This document shows, piece after piece, positions 53,972 through 63,068 of a stretch of DNA of 64,000 nt (position 1 is its first letter; the number at the start of each line of letters is the position of its first letter). Position numbers and translations under genes: made by a program. The stretch comes from Rheinheimera sp. (GTDB lineage Bacteria > Pseudomonadota > Gammaproteobacteria > Enterobacterales > Alteromonadaceae), in NCBI RefSeq assembly GCF_030824435.1, contig NZ_JAVBXS010000021.1, positions 1 to 64,000 on the forward strand, read 5' to 3'. The notes under the pieces were generated by a model that worked only from the letters and a program-made list of their open reading frames with translations, was not told where the DNA came from and made no database searches.

Positions 53972-54366
53972 CAGCTGTCGATCTCCAAAAATAAGCGAAT
54001 ACAACACGGGCTTCGCAACAAACTGCGGCCAGTGTACTGAGTCAATCATGCACTTTCAAGAATTATTATGCTGTTTTTGTGAATTTATATTAATTAATTC
54101 CAAATACAACAACTGACAGGCATAGATCTTTTATCTGCGGCTAAGGCTAGCTGAAATTTTTTAATTTTTCGATGACAACAACCAGGGTATAAACCAGCGC
54201 AGGAGCAGAAGGCGTTTTGTTATTGTGTGTGGTTAAGGGGTAAAAACAGCGTACCACCAGCTGCATCAGCCTCCCCGGCGGTACAGCTTGTTGCGGCTAG
54301 CCACTGCTTGGCCAAAAGTAGCAGTGGCCTATTCAGCTGACAGTGATTTTGTTATGCAAACCACAG
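53972..54366. other. Intergenic region upstream of argC
   Basis: This 395-base region separates the SulP gene from argC. The part near argC is AT-rich and holds a candidate ARG box. The part next to the SulP stop has no clear terminator or gene. Confidence 0.6.
54080..54093. promoter_or_regulatory. Candidate ArgR box upstream of argC
   Basis: TGAATTTATATTAA matches the half-site pattern TGAAT-N4-ATTCA of the ARG box at 9 of 10 conserved positions. It is about 109 bases upstream of the chosen argC start within AT-rich sequence. A single box only; a tandem neighbour is not clear. Confidence 0.5.
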
Positions 54367-56139
54367 TTAAAGCCCTGAATCTGTTAAGGTGTTGTGCTCT
54401 TCATCCTGGGAGTGGAGTTGTTTTTTTGGTAATAACCTTAAAGCCTCAGGCAAGGTTGCATAAAACGACAATAATCCGTCTACCGGCCGGATCCGTGCTT
54501 TAGCCAGCGTTTTCAGCGGTTGAAACTGCAGATCTACCAGCAGAATATGACAATTTATTTTATCGCAGGCGCTGATGTATTTGTCCAAAGCCACCAAACC
54601 CCCAGAGTCTAATAACGATACCCCGTCCATCAGCAGCACCACACTTTGTTGATTTTTACTGAGCTGCGACAACTCACCAAAAACCCTGTCTGCTGCGGCA
54701 AAAAACAAAGGTCCGCTAATACGAAATACCTTGTGACCTTCCGCCAGTTTTTCCGGCACCAGTTTTGGGCTTTCAGTCACGTCTGTGACCTTGGTCATCT
54801 CTGCCACTTCTTTTACAAAGAGCAGCGCCGCAATAATGATGCCGCTGGTAATGGCTATCACCATGTCGAACAACACGGTAAAAGAAAAACAAACGGTAAA
54901 AACCCAGATGTCACTGCGTGGTGCTGTATTAATCAGATGCAGCGCTTTACCGGCTTCACTCATATTCCAGGCCACTACCAGCAATAAAGCCGCCATAGCC
55001 GCCATCGGCAAATAAGCCAGCCATTTAGACAATAACAACAGCGCCAACAATACCACCAGCGCATGCACCATAGCAGCAACGGGCGACTGTGCCCCGGCCC
55101 GCACATTTGCGGCAGAACGCGCCAAAGCTGCAGTTGCGGTAATACCACCAAAAAACGGCGCTATCAGATTGCCAATGCCCTGCCCCAACAACTCACTGTT
55201 GGCGCTGTGGCGCCGCCCTGTCATACCATCGAGCACCACAGCACATAACAAAGATTCAATTGCCCCCAACATGGCCATGGCAAAAGCAGCTGCCAGCAAA
55301 TCTTTCACCATCTGCGAGCTCCAGACGAGCAGTTGGCCATCGGCGCCCGGTTGTTGCCAGGGCCAGCTAAAACTTGGCAACATATCCGGAATGCCCATGG
55401 CAGTACCGCCATCCAGCGTGTGGTATTGAAATCTGCTGCCAATAGTTTCAACCGGCAACGAAAACCAGTTCAGCACTAGAGCGGTAATAGTACCGGCCAG
55501 TACTGCCGGCAAATGGGCCGGAATAGGCAGCTTTAATGCGGGCCATTTAAACATCACCAACAAAGTGACGCCGGCAACCAGCATGCTGGGCCAATGGGCG
55601 CTGTCGGCCGCTAACATCAGGGCATGTAATTTTTCGATGTAATGTTCGGGCATGGCGGCCAGCTGCAAGCCAAATAAGTCTTTGATTTGCAGAGTTGCAA
55701 TAACAACAGCAATACCAGCGGTAAAACCCAGGGTTACAGCTTCCGGAATATACTGAATAAAACGGCCAAGCCTGAGCATCGCCATCATCACCAGCAGGCC
55801 GCCGGACAAGGTTGTGGCTATCAATAAACCAGCCAAACCATATTTTTGCGCGACCGGATACAAAATAACGACAAAAGCAGCAGTAGGCCCGGACACACTA
55901 AAACGCGAGCCACCACAAAGCGGAATAATAAAACCGGCAATAATAGCGGTGTAAAGACCATATTGAGGCGGCACACCACTGGCAATGGCGAGTGCCATGG
56001 CCAAAGGAATAGCAATAATACCAACAGTAACACCTGCCAGCAGATCTTTGCCCAGTTGCTGCCGGCCATAACCTTCCGCCGCCGCATCCCTTAAAGCATG
56101 ACCCATTCGTAAAGAAAACAGATAAGCGCGATGAGACAT
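54367..56139 (-). CDS. dauA: SulP-family anion transporter, DauA-like
   Basis: A 590-residue inner-membrane transporter with a C-terminal STAS domain. The N-terminal part is close to E. coli DauA (YchM), a C4-dicarboxylate transporter for aerobic succinate uptake: DLLAGVTVGIIAIPLAMALA, then GGSRFSVSGPTAAFVVILYP near 75 and FFGGITATAALARSAANVRA near 328. Helices run to about residue 445. The STAS domain at about 455-565 includes LLMDGVSLLDSGGLVALD. It is longer than E. coli DauA (559), mostly at the C-terminus. Substrate assignment is by similarity. AGGGGCGG precedes the ATG. Confidence 0.88.
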   Translation of the reverse strand: MSHRAYLFSLRMGHALRDAAAEGYGRQQLGKDLLAGVTVGIIAIPLAMALAIASGVPPQYGLYTAIIAGFIIPLCGGSRFSVSGPTAAFVVILYPVAQKYGLAGLLIATTLSGGLLVMMAMLRLGRFIQYIPEAVTLGFTAGIAVVIATLQIKDLFGLQLAAMPEHYIEKLHALMLAADSAHWPSMLVAGVTLLVMFKWPALKLPIPAHLPAVLAGTITALVLNWFSLPVETIGSRFQYHTLDGGTAMGIPDMLPSFSWPWQQPGADGQLLVWSSQMVKDLLAAAFAMAMLGAIESLLCAVVLDGMTGRRHSANSELLGQGIGNLIAPFFGGITATAALARSAANVRAGAQSPVAAMVHALVVLLALLLLSKWLAYLPMAAMAALLLVVAWNMSEAGKALHLINTAPRSDIWVFTVCFSFTVLFDMVIAITSGIIIAALLFVKEVAEMTKVTDVTESPKLVPEKLAEGHKVFRISGPLFFAAADRVFGELSQLSKNQQSVVLLMDGVSLLDSGGLVALDKYISACDKINCHILLVDLQFQPLKTLAKARIRPVDGLLSFYATLPEALRLLPKKQLHSQDEEHNTLTDSGL

Positions 56140-56250
56140 AAGCCGCCCCTGAAAAAAACATGGTCAGAAGCTGCAAGCATAACCGAAAATCTTGCGGAAA
56201 TTTTTGATTTACAAGGATACTTTAGTCGCAGAGACTAAAAAAACAGCGAC

Positions 56251-56862
56251 TTAAGGGTTGAGCCAGCGTTGCACCCTGGCCGGCAAACGAATACGACCCG
56301 GTGCCAACAACAAACTCCAGACAGTTAAATCAACCAGCAGCCGGATGCCTATAGCAACAATAGGGCCGGTGCTAAAGAAAAATGGTATGTTTTCACCAAA
56401 AACGGTTTTATCCATCAGATGGATCATCAGTTCGGCTGAGCCAAGTACATGATACAAAGAAGAAAATGCCAGTAAAAAAGCAATCAGATACACCTGAGGA
56501 TAATGGCCACGCTGCGGCTGCGATTTAAACAATTTATGCAGCGCCGGATCCATATGGTAATGCACCAGCAAAAACGCAAACAGCAGATCGACCAGGCCGG
56601 TCACAAGTAAATAAGTGAGAGGCAACGAATCCATCAGTAAAAAACCCAGCAGGAACTCAGCAAAGCGGATAAAAAGCACTATGGCGAGGGTTGGGTAGAT
56701 TGCATTTTTATTTCTGCCTAAAAATGCAATCAGCAATACGGATAAAACTGTAACACCAGCAACCTGAAGTTGATCGTCACGCAAGATAAAAGTGGCTGCC
56801 AAAAAAAATGCGCAAAGCAATACAACACTGATATTGGCAACCAATCCTTTTATCTCATGCAC
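56251..56862 (-). CDS. Unknown multi-spanning membrane protein
   Basis: I do not recognise a family in this 203-residue protein. It is strongly hydrophobic, with about five or six predicted helices (near residues 8-27, 31-49, 54-75, 81-102, 120-142 and 160-190). A basic segment FKSQPQRGHYPQ sits in a cytoplasmic-type loop, and it ends RIRLPARVQRWLNP. A GAGG lies 9 bases before the ATG. It starts 15 bases after a 67-residue protein on the same strand, and both lie upstream of the SulP gene; the gap to that gene is 111 bases. No function can be offered. Confidence 0.7.
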   Translation of the reverse strand: MHEIKGLVANISVVLLCAFFLAATFILRDDQLQVAGVTVLSVLLIAFLGRNKNAIYPTLAIVLFIRFAEFLLGFLLMDSLPLTYLLVTGLVDLLFAFLLVHYHMDPALHKLFKSQPQRGHYPQVYLIAFLLAFSSLYHVLGSAELMIHLMDKTVFGENIPFFFSTGPIVAIGIRLLVDLTVWSLLLAPGRIRLPARVQRWLNP

Positions 56863-56877
56863 GTAAACCTCAACTTA

Positions 56878-57081
56878 TTAGGCAGGAATAGTTGGCCATT
56901 TTGGCCAGCTAGTGCCCAAAGTCTGTACCTGACCACCACCACTTGCCAGCGCTAAAGCTTCAGCAGACAAAGTGACTTTGTCCTGAGCTGCCGGTAATGG
57001 CTGTTTTTCTAACGCCGTATTTTTTTTCGTTTGAACGTCGAATAATGGCGAGTTGACGCCTGATTGTGCATTGATTTGCAT
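56878..57081 (-). CDS. Small protein of unknown function
   Basis: A 67-residue protein, MQINAQSGVNSPLFDVQTKK at the start and DKVTLSAEALALASGGG in the middle, with no signal peptide or helix. The KVTLSAEA phrase also occurs near the N-termini of anti-sigma factor FlgM and other flagellar-linked small proteins, but too little is present to infer a relation. The close spacing to the next membrane-protein gene suggests an operon. The predicted AGGG site is 12 bases from the ATG. Confidence 0.5.
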   Translation of the reverse strand: MQINAQSGVNSPLFDVQTKKNTALEKQPLPAAQDKVTLSAEALALASGGGQVQTLGTSWPKWPTIPA

Positions 57082-57417
57082 GATGAGTAAATCCCTAATT
57101 TGTAAGTTTATTTGTTAGACTTCTCGAAAAATTTGTGCCCATTTCCGAGTCTTCTTAAGCGAGTCGGTAACAACGGCAAATACTATTTAGCAACAACTGC
57201 GCCATGATCTGCTGACAAAAATTTGGCGTTGGTAAAAACAGCAATAAAAAACCAGTAAGTAAATGAATTAAAATGGTTTATTTAGCTTAAAAAAACCTCT
57301 AACCTCACTGATCCGGCCGGATCATTCCAGATCGGTGCACAAAAAAATAACGGCAAATATTTGCCGTTATCGGGAACAAATGTCGGCCAAAAGCGGCAAC
57401 AGTTGTATGCCTGGCGC
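57082..57417. other. Interval between metL and the small unknown gene
   Basis: This 336-base interval holds the metL terminator near its right end and AT-rich sequence (about 57100-57300) that should contain the promoter of the small gene. No other gene is evident. Confidence 0.6.
57341..57370 (-). terminator. Intrinsic terminator after metL
   Basis: A perfect 24-base palindrome, ATAACGGCAAAT followed by ATTTGCCGTTAT, is followed on the minus strand by seven T. It lies 48 bases after the metL stop. Confidence 0.93.
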
Positions 57418-59844
57418 TCAGGCTCTTTCATTGGCCCAGGCAGCTGCTTGCGCCTGACTATGTCGTGCCGCTTTTGCCGCAGCCATTTGCTGGCGTGCCA
57501 AAATGGCCAAATCAGCGTGAATACCACCTGCTGTCACCAAGCGGCCGGCGCCAGGGCCTTTGAGCACCAGCGGATTGGCCTGATACCAGTCGGATTCAAT
57601 GACAAATACATTGTCACACGCCTGAATGGCAGCCAGCGGATGTTCAGGCGCAACTTCCAGTAACTGCACATTGGCTTTAGGACCTTGGGCTGTCACTGTT
57701 AAAGTAGCGACATAACGTAATTTATTGCCGGCCGCTTCAGCTTTGGCAAAAGTAGCAGCCATAACATTGTTGAGGGTGTCGCGCTCCAGCCAGAAATCAT
57801 CCCAGCTACCCTGCTCCAAACCCTGAGGTAATAAAGGCGTCAGTTCTATATCATTGATATCCAGTGTTAAACCCAGCTCACGCGCCAGTACCAGCAATTT
57901 ACGTTGTACATCTTTGCCGGATAAATCGTCACGTGGATCCGGCTCTGTTAAACCTTCGGCCTGCGCCTGTAACACAAAGTCAGAAAAAGGCGCACTACCG
58001 TCGTATTTACACAACAACCAGGACAAAGTACCGGAAAAAATGCCGCTGATTTGCTGAATATGATCACCGGAACTTTGCAGCTCCTGCAAAATACGTTGCA
58101 CCGGTAAACCAGCGCCAACAGTGGTATTGGCCAACCAGCTGACCTGCTGCTCGGCAACAGTAGCGGCGATATGCTGATATTGCGCCAGCGGTAAGGTTAC
58201 CCCTTGTTTATTGGCGCTGATTAAGTGACAACCTGTTTGCACAAAGTCGGCATAAGCTTCAGCAAAAGTTTTACTTGGTGTGATGTCCACCAACACTTTT
58301 GGGCTTGGCAAGGCTGTTAAATAATCGAGTAAATCCTGTTTTTGATACAAAGGCGCCGCCGCTAACTGCGGCTGCCAGTTGTGCACATTCAGCTCGTCAC
58401 TAAAACAGGCCTGGCGCGAATTCAGCACACCCGCCAGTTTTAATTCAATTTGCCCGGCAAAAGCCTGTTGTTGTTTGGCCAATAACGCCAAAAATTCAGC
58501 ACCAACATTACCAGTGCCGGCGACGACCACATTCAGCCGCACCTGTGTTGGCAACAGCAGCTGATGAAATTCGGTGAGTTCTCTTGCTGTTAAAGCGGGT
58601 GCAAATAACCAAAGCGCTAATTCGTGGTTGGCAAAACTAAAAGCCGGTTGTTGCCGCTCCAGCCAATGCGCGGCCTGCAACGACAACTGTTTTTGTTGTT
58701 TAGCAGCTGGCTTTACCCAGGCAACAGCCTGATATTGTTCACTGCTGACTCTGGGGTAAATCTGTTGCTGACCCAGATAACTTAATAAAATATCTAGATT
58801 TTTTTGCGCAACGACCCAGGAGTTGTTATCGCCAGGCACTGCAAACACTGTCAGCTGCAAGCTGGCCGCAACAACTTCGGCCTTTAGCACCACGCCTTTT
58901 GGCAAAGTGACCAGCACCACATCGTTTAAATCAGTGACAAACTGCACTTCTATCGCGGCCTGGCGGCTGACTTTACAACCAGGCTGCTCCGGCTCGTAAC
59001 TGCTGCGTACCACCAATTCTGCGGCATAATCATGCAACGGGCTTAACGTTTTGGCATGCAACACAGGGTTACCCAATTGCGCCAATAGCGTGGCCTGAGC
59101 AAAAGGCACCTGACGGTAAGCCCGGGCTGAAGGCACTTTACGTGGATCTGCACTATAAATGGCATCCACATCTGTCCAGATATTAATACTTTGCGCCTGC
59201 ACCAACCGACCCAAAATAGTGGCGGAATAATCACTGCCATTACGGCCAAGGGTAATGCTGTCGCCTGCTTCATTGCGGGCAATAAAACCAGTCACCACAT
59301 TAAAACCGTTTATACACAGCGGTTTTAACAAAGCTTGTGATTCTTGCCATAACACCTGCTGGCCAGACAGTTTTAAAAAGTCGCGTGCATCTATCGCTTT
59401 GGCGGCAACACCACGTTCCTGCAATAAAAAGCTCAGCAACAAGGCCGACAGTTTTTCGCCTGTTGCCAGCACATCGTTGTGTTGACCTGCCAACACCAAA
59501 GCCGGAATAGCCGCCAGCCAATGGTTCAGCTCATTTAACACTAAAGGTGCAGTAGCAGCAGTTAAAGTGCGGCTAACCAGCAAACGTAATTGTTGTGCCA
59601 ACTGCTGGTACTGAAGTTCAAACGCTGAGGTGTCAGTAGCGCAGTCGAGCAGCGCCAGCAAATGGTCTGTGGTATCACCCGGCGCCGAAACCACCACAAA
59701 AGCTGAAGCCTGAGCTTGCGGCAGCAAAATGTCGGCCACCGCATGAAACCGCTCGCTTGAGGCTAAACTGCTGCCACCAAATTTATGCACCACCAGCACA
59801 GAGGCTGCTGAATTCGTTGAAGAAACTGACGATAAGACGGTCAT
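57418..59844 (-). CDS. metL: Bifunctional aspartokinase II/homoserine dehydrogenase II
   Basis: MetL catalyses the first and third steps from aspartate to homoserine for methionine synthesis. The product has 808 residues (E. coli 810). The kinase domain starts VVHKFGGSSLASSERF and contains RNGSDYSATILGRL near 205 and ADPRKVPSA. A degenerate ACT region follows at about 300-420. The dehydrogenase domain has GTGNVGAEFL near 444, SANKQGVTLPL near 543, and GLTEPDPRDDLSGKDVQRKL near 633. The ATG at 59844 has GGTGAG upstream; a GTG at 59853 that overlaps the metB stop is possible. It follows metB, as in E. coli. Confidence 0.95.
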   Translation of the reverse strand: MTVLSSVSSTNSAASVLVVHKFGGSSLASSERFHAVADILLPQAQASAFVVVSAPGDTTDHLLALLDCATDTSAFELQYQQLAQQLRLLVSRTLTAATAPLVLNELNHWLAAIPALVLAGQHNDVLATGEKLSALLLSFLLQERGVAAKAIDARDFLKLSGQQVLWQESQALLKPLCINGFNVVTGFIARNEAGDSITLGRNGSDYSATILGRLVQAQSINIWTDVDAIYSADPRKVPSARAYRQVPFAQATLLAQLGNPVLHAKTLSPLHDYAAELVVRSSYEPEQPGCKVSRQAAIEVQFVTDLNDVVLVTLPKGVVLKAEVVAASLQLTVFAVPGDNNSWVVAQKNLDILLSYLGQQQIYPRVSSEQYQAVAWVKPAAKQQKQLSLQAAHWLERQQPAFSFANHELALWLFAPALTARELTEFHQLLLPTQVRLNVVVAGTGNVGAEFLALLAKQQQAFAGQIELKLAGVLNSRQACFSDELNVHNWQPQLAAAPLYQKQDLLDYLTALPSPKVLVDITPSKTFAEAYADFVQTGCHLISANKQGVTLPLAQYQHIAATVAEQQVSWLANTTVGAGLPVQRILQELQSSGDHIQQISGIFSGTLSWLLCKYDGSAPFSDFVLQAQAEGLTEPDPRDDLSGKDVQRKLLVLARELGLTLDINDIELTPLLPQGLEQGSWDDFWLERDTLNNVMAATFAKAEAAGNKLRYVATLTVTAQGPKANVQLLEVAPEHPLAAIQACDNVFVIESDWYQANPLVLKGPGAGRLVTAGGIHADLAILARQQMAAAKAARHSQAQAAAWANERA

Positions 59845-59849
59845 AAAAC

Positions 59850-61187
59850 TCACCAGAAAGCGGCCAGCGCCGGATTTAAACGAAAAGACTGTTCAGCTTC
59901 TGCCGCATTTTGGCGTCCGGCATCATGGTGTTTTGCCGCTGCAGTTGTCGCAACAACCTGAGTGCCGGCGTCGGCAGTGGTGCTGCCAGCAGTGTTGCCA
60001 GAATGCGGTTTGCCGTCGGCCTCAATAGCCAAAGCCACAGCCGCAAAAGCCTGAGCTAAGTCGGCCAATAAATCTCTTGGGTCTTCAATGCCCACAGATA
60101 AACGAATTAAGGTTGGGCCAATACCGGCCGTTTTTTGCGCGGCGGCATCCATAGAAGCGTGGGTCATGGAGCCTGGGTGGCAAATTAAACTTTCAATGCC
60201 CCCTAAAGACTGTGCCAGCGTAAAACAACGTAAAGCGCTGAAAAACACCGGTAAATAAGCTTCATCAGCCGCTAAATCAAAGCTGACCATGGCACCAAAA
60301 CCGTTTTGTTGGGCTTTGGCAATGGCATGACCCGGATGGTCTTTCAGGCCGGGATAATAAGTTTTGGCCACCAGTGTTTGCTGCTGCAGAAATTCCACCA
60401 CCAGCGCAGCGTTTTCCTGATGGGCTTTCATTCTTGGCAATAAAGTACGAATGCCCCGCAAGGTTAAGTGAGCGTCAAAAGCGCCGCCTGTAACCCCTAA
60501 ACAATTGGCCCACCATTTCAATTCATCACCAATGGCCTGATCTTTGGCAATCAGCGCACCACCAACAATATCGCTGTGGCCGTTTAAATATTTAGTGGTG
60601 GAATGCACCACAATGTCAGCGCCCAGTTGCAGCGGTTGTTGTAACACCGGCGATAAAAAAGTGTTGTCCACCACCACCAACGCATTGAGGTTTTTTGCAA
60701 AATCACAGACCGCTTTGACATCAGTGATTTGTAGCAATGGATTGCTCGGTGTTTCCAGCCAAATCATTTTTGGTTTGGCGTTTTGCACCAGTGCTTTCCA
60801 GTCGTTTTGCTGAAAATTAACAATCACTACTTTAAAAGCTTGTTTACGGTTAGCCAGATTGACAAACAAACGGTAACTACCACCGTAACAATCATGTGGG
60901 ATCACCAGCGTGTCCTGGGGTGTTAGCAGCTGCAGTGCCAATAAACAGGCTGACATGCCGGTGCTGGTCACTAAACCTTTGGCGCCGCCTTCTAATTCAG
61001 CTAAAGCATCACCCAATAAGTCGCGGCTTGGGTTATTGGAGCGCGAATAATCGTATTTGCCCGGCTGTTTAAAAGCTTTTAATTCGTAAGTTGAAGTTAA
61101 GTATAAAGGTGGAGTAACAGAGCCATAAGCCGGATCCTGCGCTATGCCAGCGCGGGCGGTAATAGTGGCGGAGTGGCGGTTCGACAT
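59850..61187 (-). CDS. metB: Cystathionine gamma-synthase, with extended C-terminus
   Basis: MetB condenses an activated homoserine with cysteine. It is a PLP enzyme of 445 residues, about 60 longer than E. coli MetB (386). The PLP lysine is in VHSTTKYLNGHSD near residue 192. Family motifs YDYSRSNNPSRDLLG, VVDNTFLSPVLQQPLQLGAD and SLGGIESLICHPGSMTHAS are present. After ALAIEADGK near 390 comes a tail rich in alanine, threonine and glycine (SGNTAGSTTADAGTQVVATT) ending NPALAAFW. The start at 61187 has GAGG upstream. It is the first gene of metBL, under MetJ control. Confidence 0.92.
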   Translation of the reverse strand: MSNRHSATITARAGIAQDPAYGSVTPPLYLTSTYELKAFKQPGKYDYSRSNNPSRDLLGDALAELEGGAKGLVTSTGMSACLLALQLLTPQDTLVIPHDCYGGSYRLFVNLANRKQAFKVVIVNFQQNDWKALVQNAKPKMIWLETPSNPLLQITDVKAVCDFAKNLNALVVVDNTFLSPVLQQPLQLGADIVVHSTTKYLNGHSDIVGGALIAKDQAIGDELKWWANCLGVTGGAFDAHLTLRGIRTLLPRMKAHQENAALVVEFLQQQTLVAKTYYPGLKDHPGHAIAKAQQNGFGAMVSFDLAADEAYLPVFFSALRCFTLAQSLGGIESLICHPGSMTHASMDAAAQKTAGIGPTLIRLSVGIEDPRDLLADLAQAFAAVALAIEADGKPHSGNTAGSTTADAGTQVVATTAAAKHHDAGRQNAAEAEQSFRLNPALAAFW

Positions 61188-61207
61188 AGTTAACCTCAAA
61201 CTTATAT

Positions 61208-61231
61208 AGGCGTTTAGACGTCTAAAAGTAT
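61208..61231. promoter_or_regulatory. MetJ operator array proximal to metB
   Basis: Three contiguous 8-base met boxes: AGGCGTTT, AGACGTCT and AAAAGTAT. They match consensus AGACGTCT at 6, 8 and 5 positions. The array begins 21 bases upstream of the metB start, a position suited to repressing its promoter. Confidence 0.85.
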
Positions 61232-61245
61232 ACTTGCCAAAAATG

Positions 61246-61269
61246 AGAAGTCAAAACATTTAGACGTCT
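61246..61269. promoter_or_regulatory. MetJ operator array, second set
   Basis: Three contiguous met boxes AGAAGTCA, AAACATTT and AGACGTCT match consensus at 6, 5 and 8 positions. The array lies 14 bases beyond the first and out of 8-base register with it. It is 104 bases upstream of metJ, so it may serve both metB and metJ. Confidence 0.82.
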
Positions 61270-61373
61270 ACAATGATTATTTCTTGCGCATTGTTTGTGT
61301 CCCGTCGTATAAAGAAGTAAAATTCCGGCCCAAAATGCGCTACGCAACTTAAAAAAACAATCAAGGTACAACT

Positions 61374-61709
61374 ATGGCTAAGTGGAATGGTGAATACGTT
61401 CACCCGTATGCCGAACACGGCAAAAAATCTGAGCAGGTGAAAAAAATCACCGTTTCTATCCCGCTGAATGTATTAAAAGTGCTGACTGATGAAAGAACCC
61501 GCCGTCAGGTCAATAACTTACGTCATGCCACCAACAGCGAATTATTATGTGAAGCTTTTTTGCATGCCTTTACCGGTCAGCCACTGCCAGCCGATGAAGA
61601 CTTACGCAAAGACAACCCACATCAGATTCCGGTGGAAGTGCGTAACATTCTGACCAGCATGGGCAAACCAATTCCGGTTATTCAGGAAGCTGAATCTGAC
61701 GAAGAATAA
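61374..61709 (+). CDS. metJ: Methionine repressor MetJ
   Basis: MetJ is a ribbon-helix-helix repressor that uses S-adenosylmethionine as corepressor. The 111-residue product is nearly identical to E. coli MetJ over the first 80 residues: [19 protein letters not shown] is the DNA-binding beta-strand and helix, followed by [20 protein letters not shown]. The C-terminus differs and carries an acidic end (QEAESDEE). It is divergent from metBL across 186 bases that hold two met-box arrays, so it probably represses itself and metBL. Confidence 0.97.
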   Translation: MAKWNGEYVHPYAEHGKKSEQVKKITVSIPLNVLKVLTDERTRRQVNNLRHATNSELLCEAFLHAFTGQPLPADEDLRKDNPHQIPVEVRNILTSMGKPIPVIQEAESDEE

Positions 61710-61773
61710 TCTGACTCACCACTAAAAATTCCAAGAGTCAGAAAATACAATAAACACAAATCAACAGAATGCA

Positions 61774-61803
61774 GAAACCCGCCAATTGGCGGGTTTCTTT
61801 TTT
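61774..61803. terminator. Terminator between metJ and the malic enzyme gene
   Basis: Arms GAAACCCGCC and GGCGGGTTTC around AATT, followed by TTTTTT on the plus strand. It sits between two converging genes and mainly serves metJ. Confidence 0.9.
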
Positions 61804-61823
61804 GCGTTTTTAACTACAGCGGT

Positions 61824-63068
61824 TTATTGCTGCATATAACCATCTGGCATGGCTATACGGGCAACGCCTGAAGCAACAGCTGCGTCAGCCACAGCTTTGG
61901 CCACTCTTGGCAACAAGCGTGGGTCCATAGGTTTTGGAATAATATACTCTTTGCCAAACTCCAGGCTTTTCACCTGGGACGCCACCAACACGGCTTCCGG
62001 CACCGGCTCTTTGGCAATTTTGCGGATGGCTTCTACCGCCGCCACTTTCATTTCGTCGTTGATCACACTGGCACGCACGTCCAGCGCACCACGGAAAATA
62101 AAAGGGAAACACAACACGTTGTTTACCTGATTTGGATAATCCGAACGGCCTGTAGCCATAATTAAATCTGAACGCACGGCATGCGCCAGCTCAGGTTTAA
62201 TTTCCGGATCCGGGTTAGAGCAGGCAAAAATTACCGGTTTATCCGCCATTAACTTCAGCGCTTGTGGCGGCAATACGTCCGGGCCCGACACACCCACAAA
62301 TACATCAGCGCCGTCCAGTGCATCTTCCAGCGTGCGTTTGTCGGTGTTATTGGCAAATAAGGTTTTGTATTTGTTTAAATCTTCACGGCGGGTGTGAATT
62401 ACACCTTTAGTGTCGAGCATATAAATGTATTCACGTTTGGCGCCACATTTAATCAGCAATTCCATACAGGCAATAGCGGCAGCACCGGCGCCCATACAAA
62501 CGATAGTGACTTTACGGATATCTTTGCCCTGAATTTCCAAAGCGTTTAACAGGCCAGCTGCTGTGACAATAGCGGTGCCGTGCTGGTCGTCGTGAAACAC
62601 CGGAATATTGCAGCGTTTAATCAGCTCTTTTTCAATTTCAAAACATTCAGGCGATTTAATATCTTCAAGGTTAATACCACCAAAGGTGTCGGCAATATTG
62701 GCAACAGTATTAATAAATTCTTCAGTAGTGCGGTGCGTCACTTCAATATCAATCGAATCAAGGTTCGCAAAACGTTTAAATAACAACGCTTTACCTTCCA
62801 TCACCGGTTTTGAAGCCATAGGGCCTAAATTGCCTAAACCTAAAATAGCGGTACCGTTGGTGATCACAGCCACCAGATTGCCTTTGGCGGTGTATTTGTA
62901 AACGTCGTCCGGATTGGCGGCAATTTCCCGCACCGGCTCAGCCACACCCGGGCTATACGCCAGCGCCAAATCTTTCACCGTTTCGGCCGGTTTACTAATC
63001 TCAATACTGATTTTGCCTGGCTTAGGTTCGGCATGATACCGCAGTGCTTGTTCTCTGAAATCTGACAT
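61824..63068 (-). CDS. Malic enzyme, short MaeB-like form
   Basis: This enzyme decarboxylates malate to pyruvate, yielding NADPH or NADH. With the ATG at 63068 (MSDFREQALRYH) it has 414 residues; another ATG at 63131 would add 21. Family motifs are LAYSPGVAEPVREIA near residue 37, GTAILGLGNLGPMASKPVME near 72, HDDQHGTAIVTAAG near 160, GAGAAAIACMELL near 192 for the cofactor, and ACSNPDPEIKPELA near 283. The C-terminal phosphotransacetylase-like domain of E. coli MaeB (759 residues) is missing. Cofactor preference cannot be fixed by eye. It may link glycolysis and gluconeogenesis. Confidence 0.9.
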   Translation of the reverse strand: MSDFREQALRYHAEPKPGKISIEISKPAETVKDLALAYSPGVAEPVREIAANPDDVYKYTAKGNLVAVITNGTAILGLGNLGPMASKPVMEGKALLFKRFANLDSIDIEVTHRTTEEFINTVANIADTFGGINLEDIKSPECFEIEKELIKRCNIPVFHDDQHGTAIVTAAGLLNALEIQGKDIRKVTIVCMGAGAAAIACMELLIKCGAKREYIYMLDTKGVIHTRREDLNKYKTLFANNTDKRTLEDALDGADVFVGVSGPDVLPPQALKLMADKPVIFACSNPDPEIKPELAHAVRSDLIMATGRSDYPNQVNNVLCFPFIFRGALDVRASVINDEMKVAAVEAIRKIAKEPVPEAVLVASQVKSLEFGKEYIIPKPMDPRLLPRVAKAVADAAVASGVARIAMPDGYMQQ

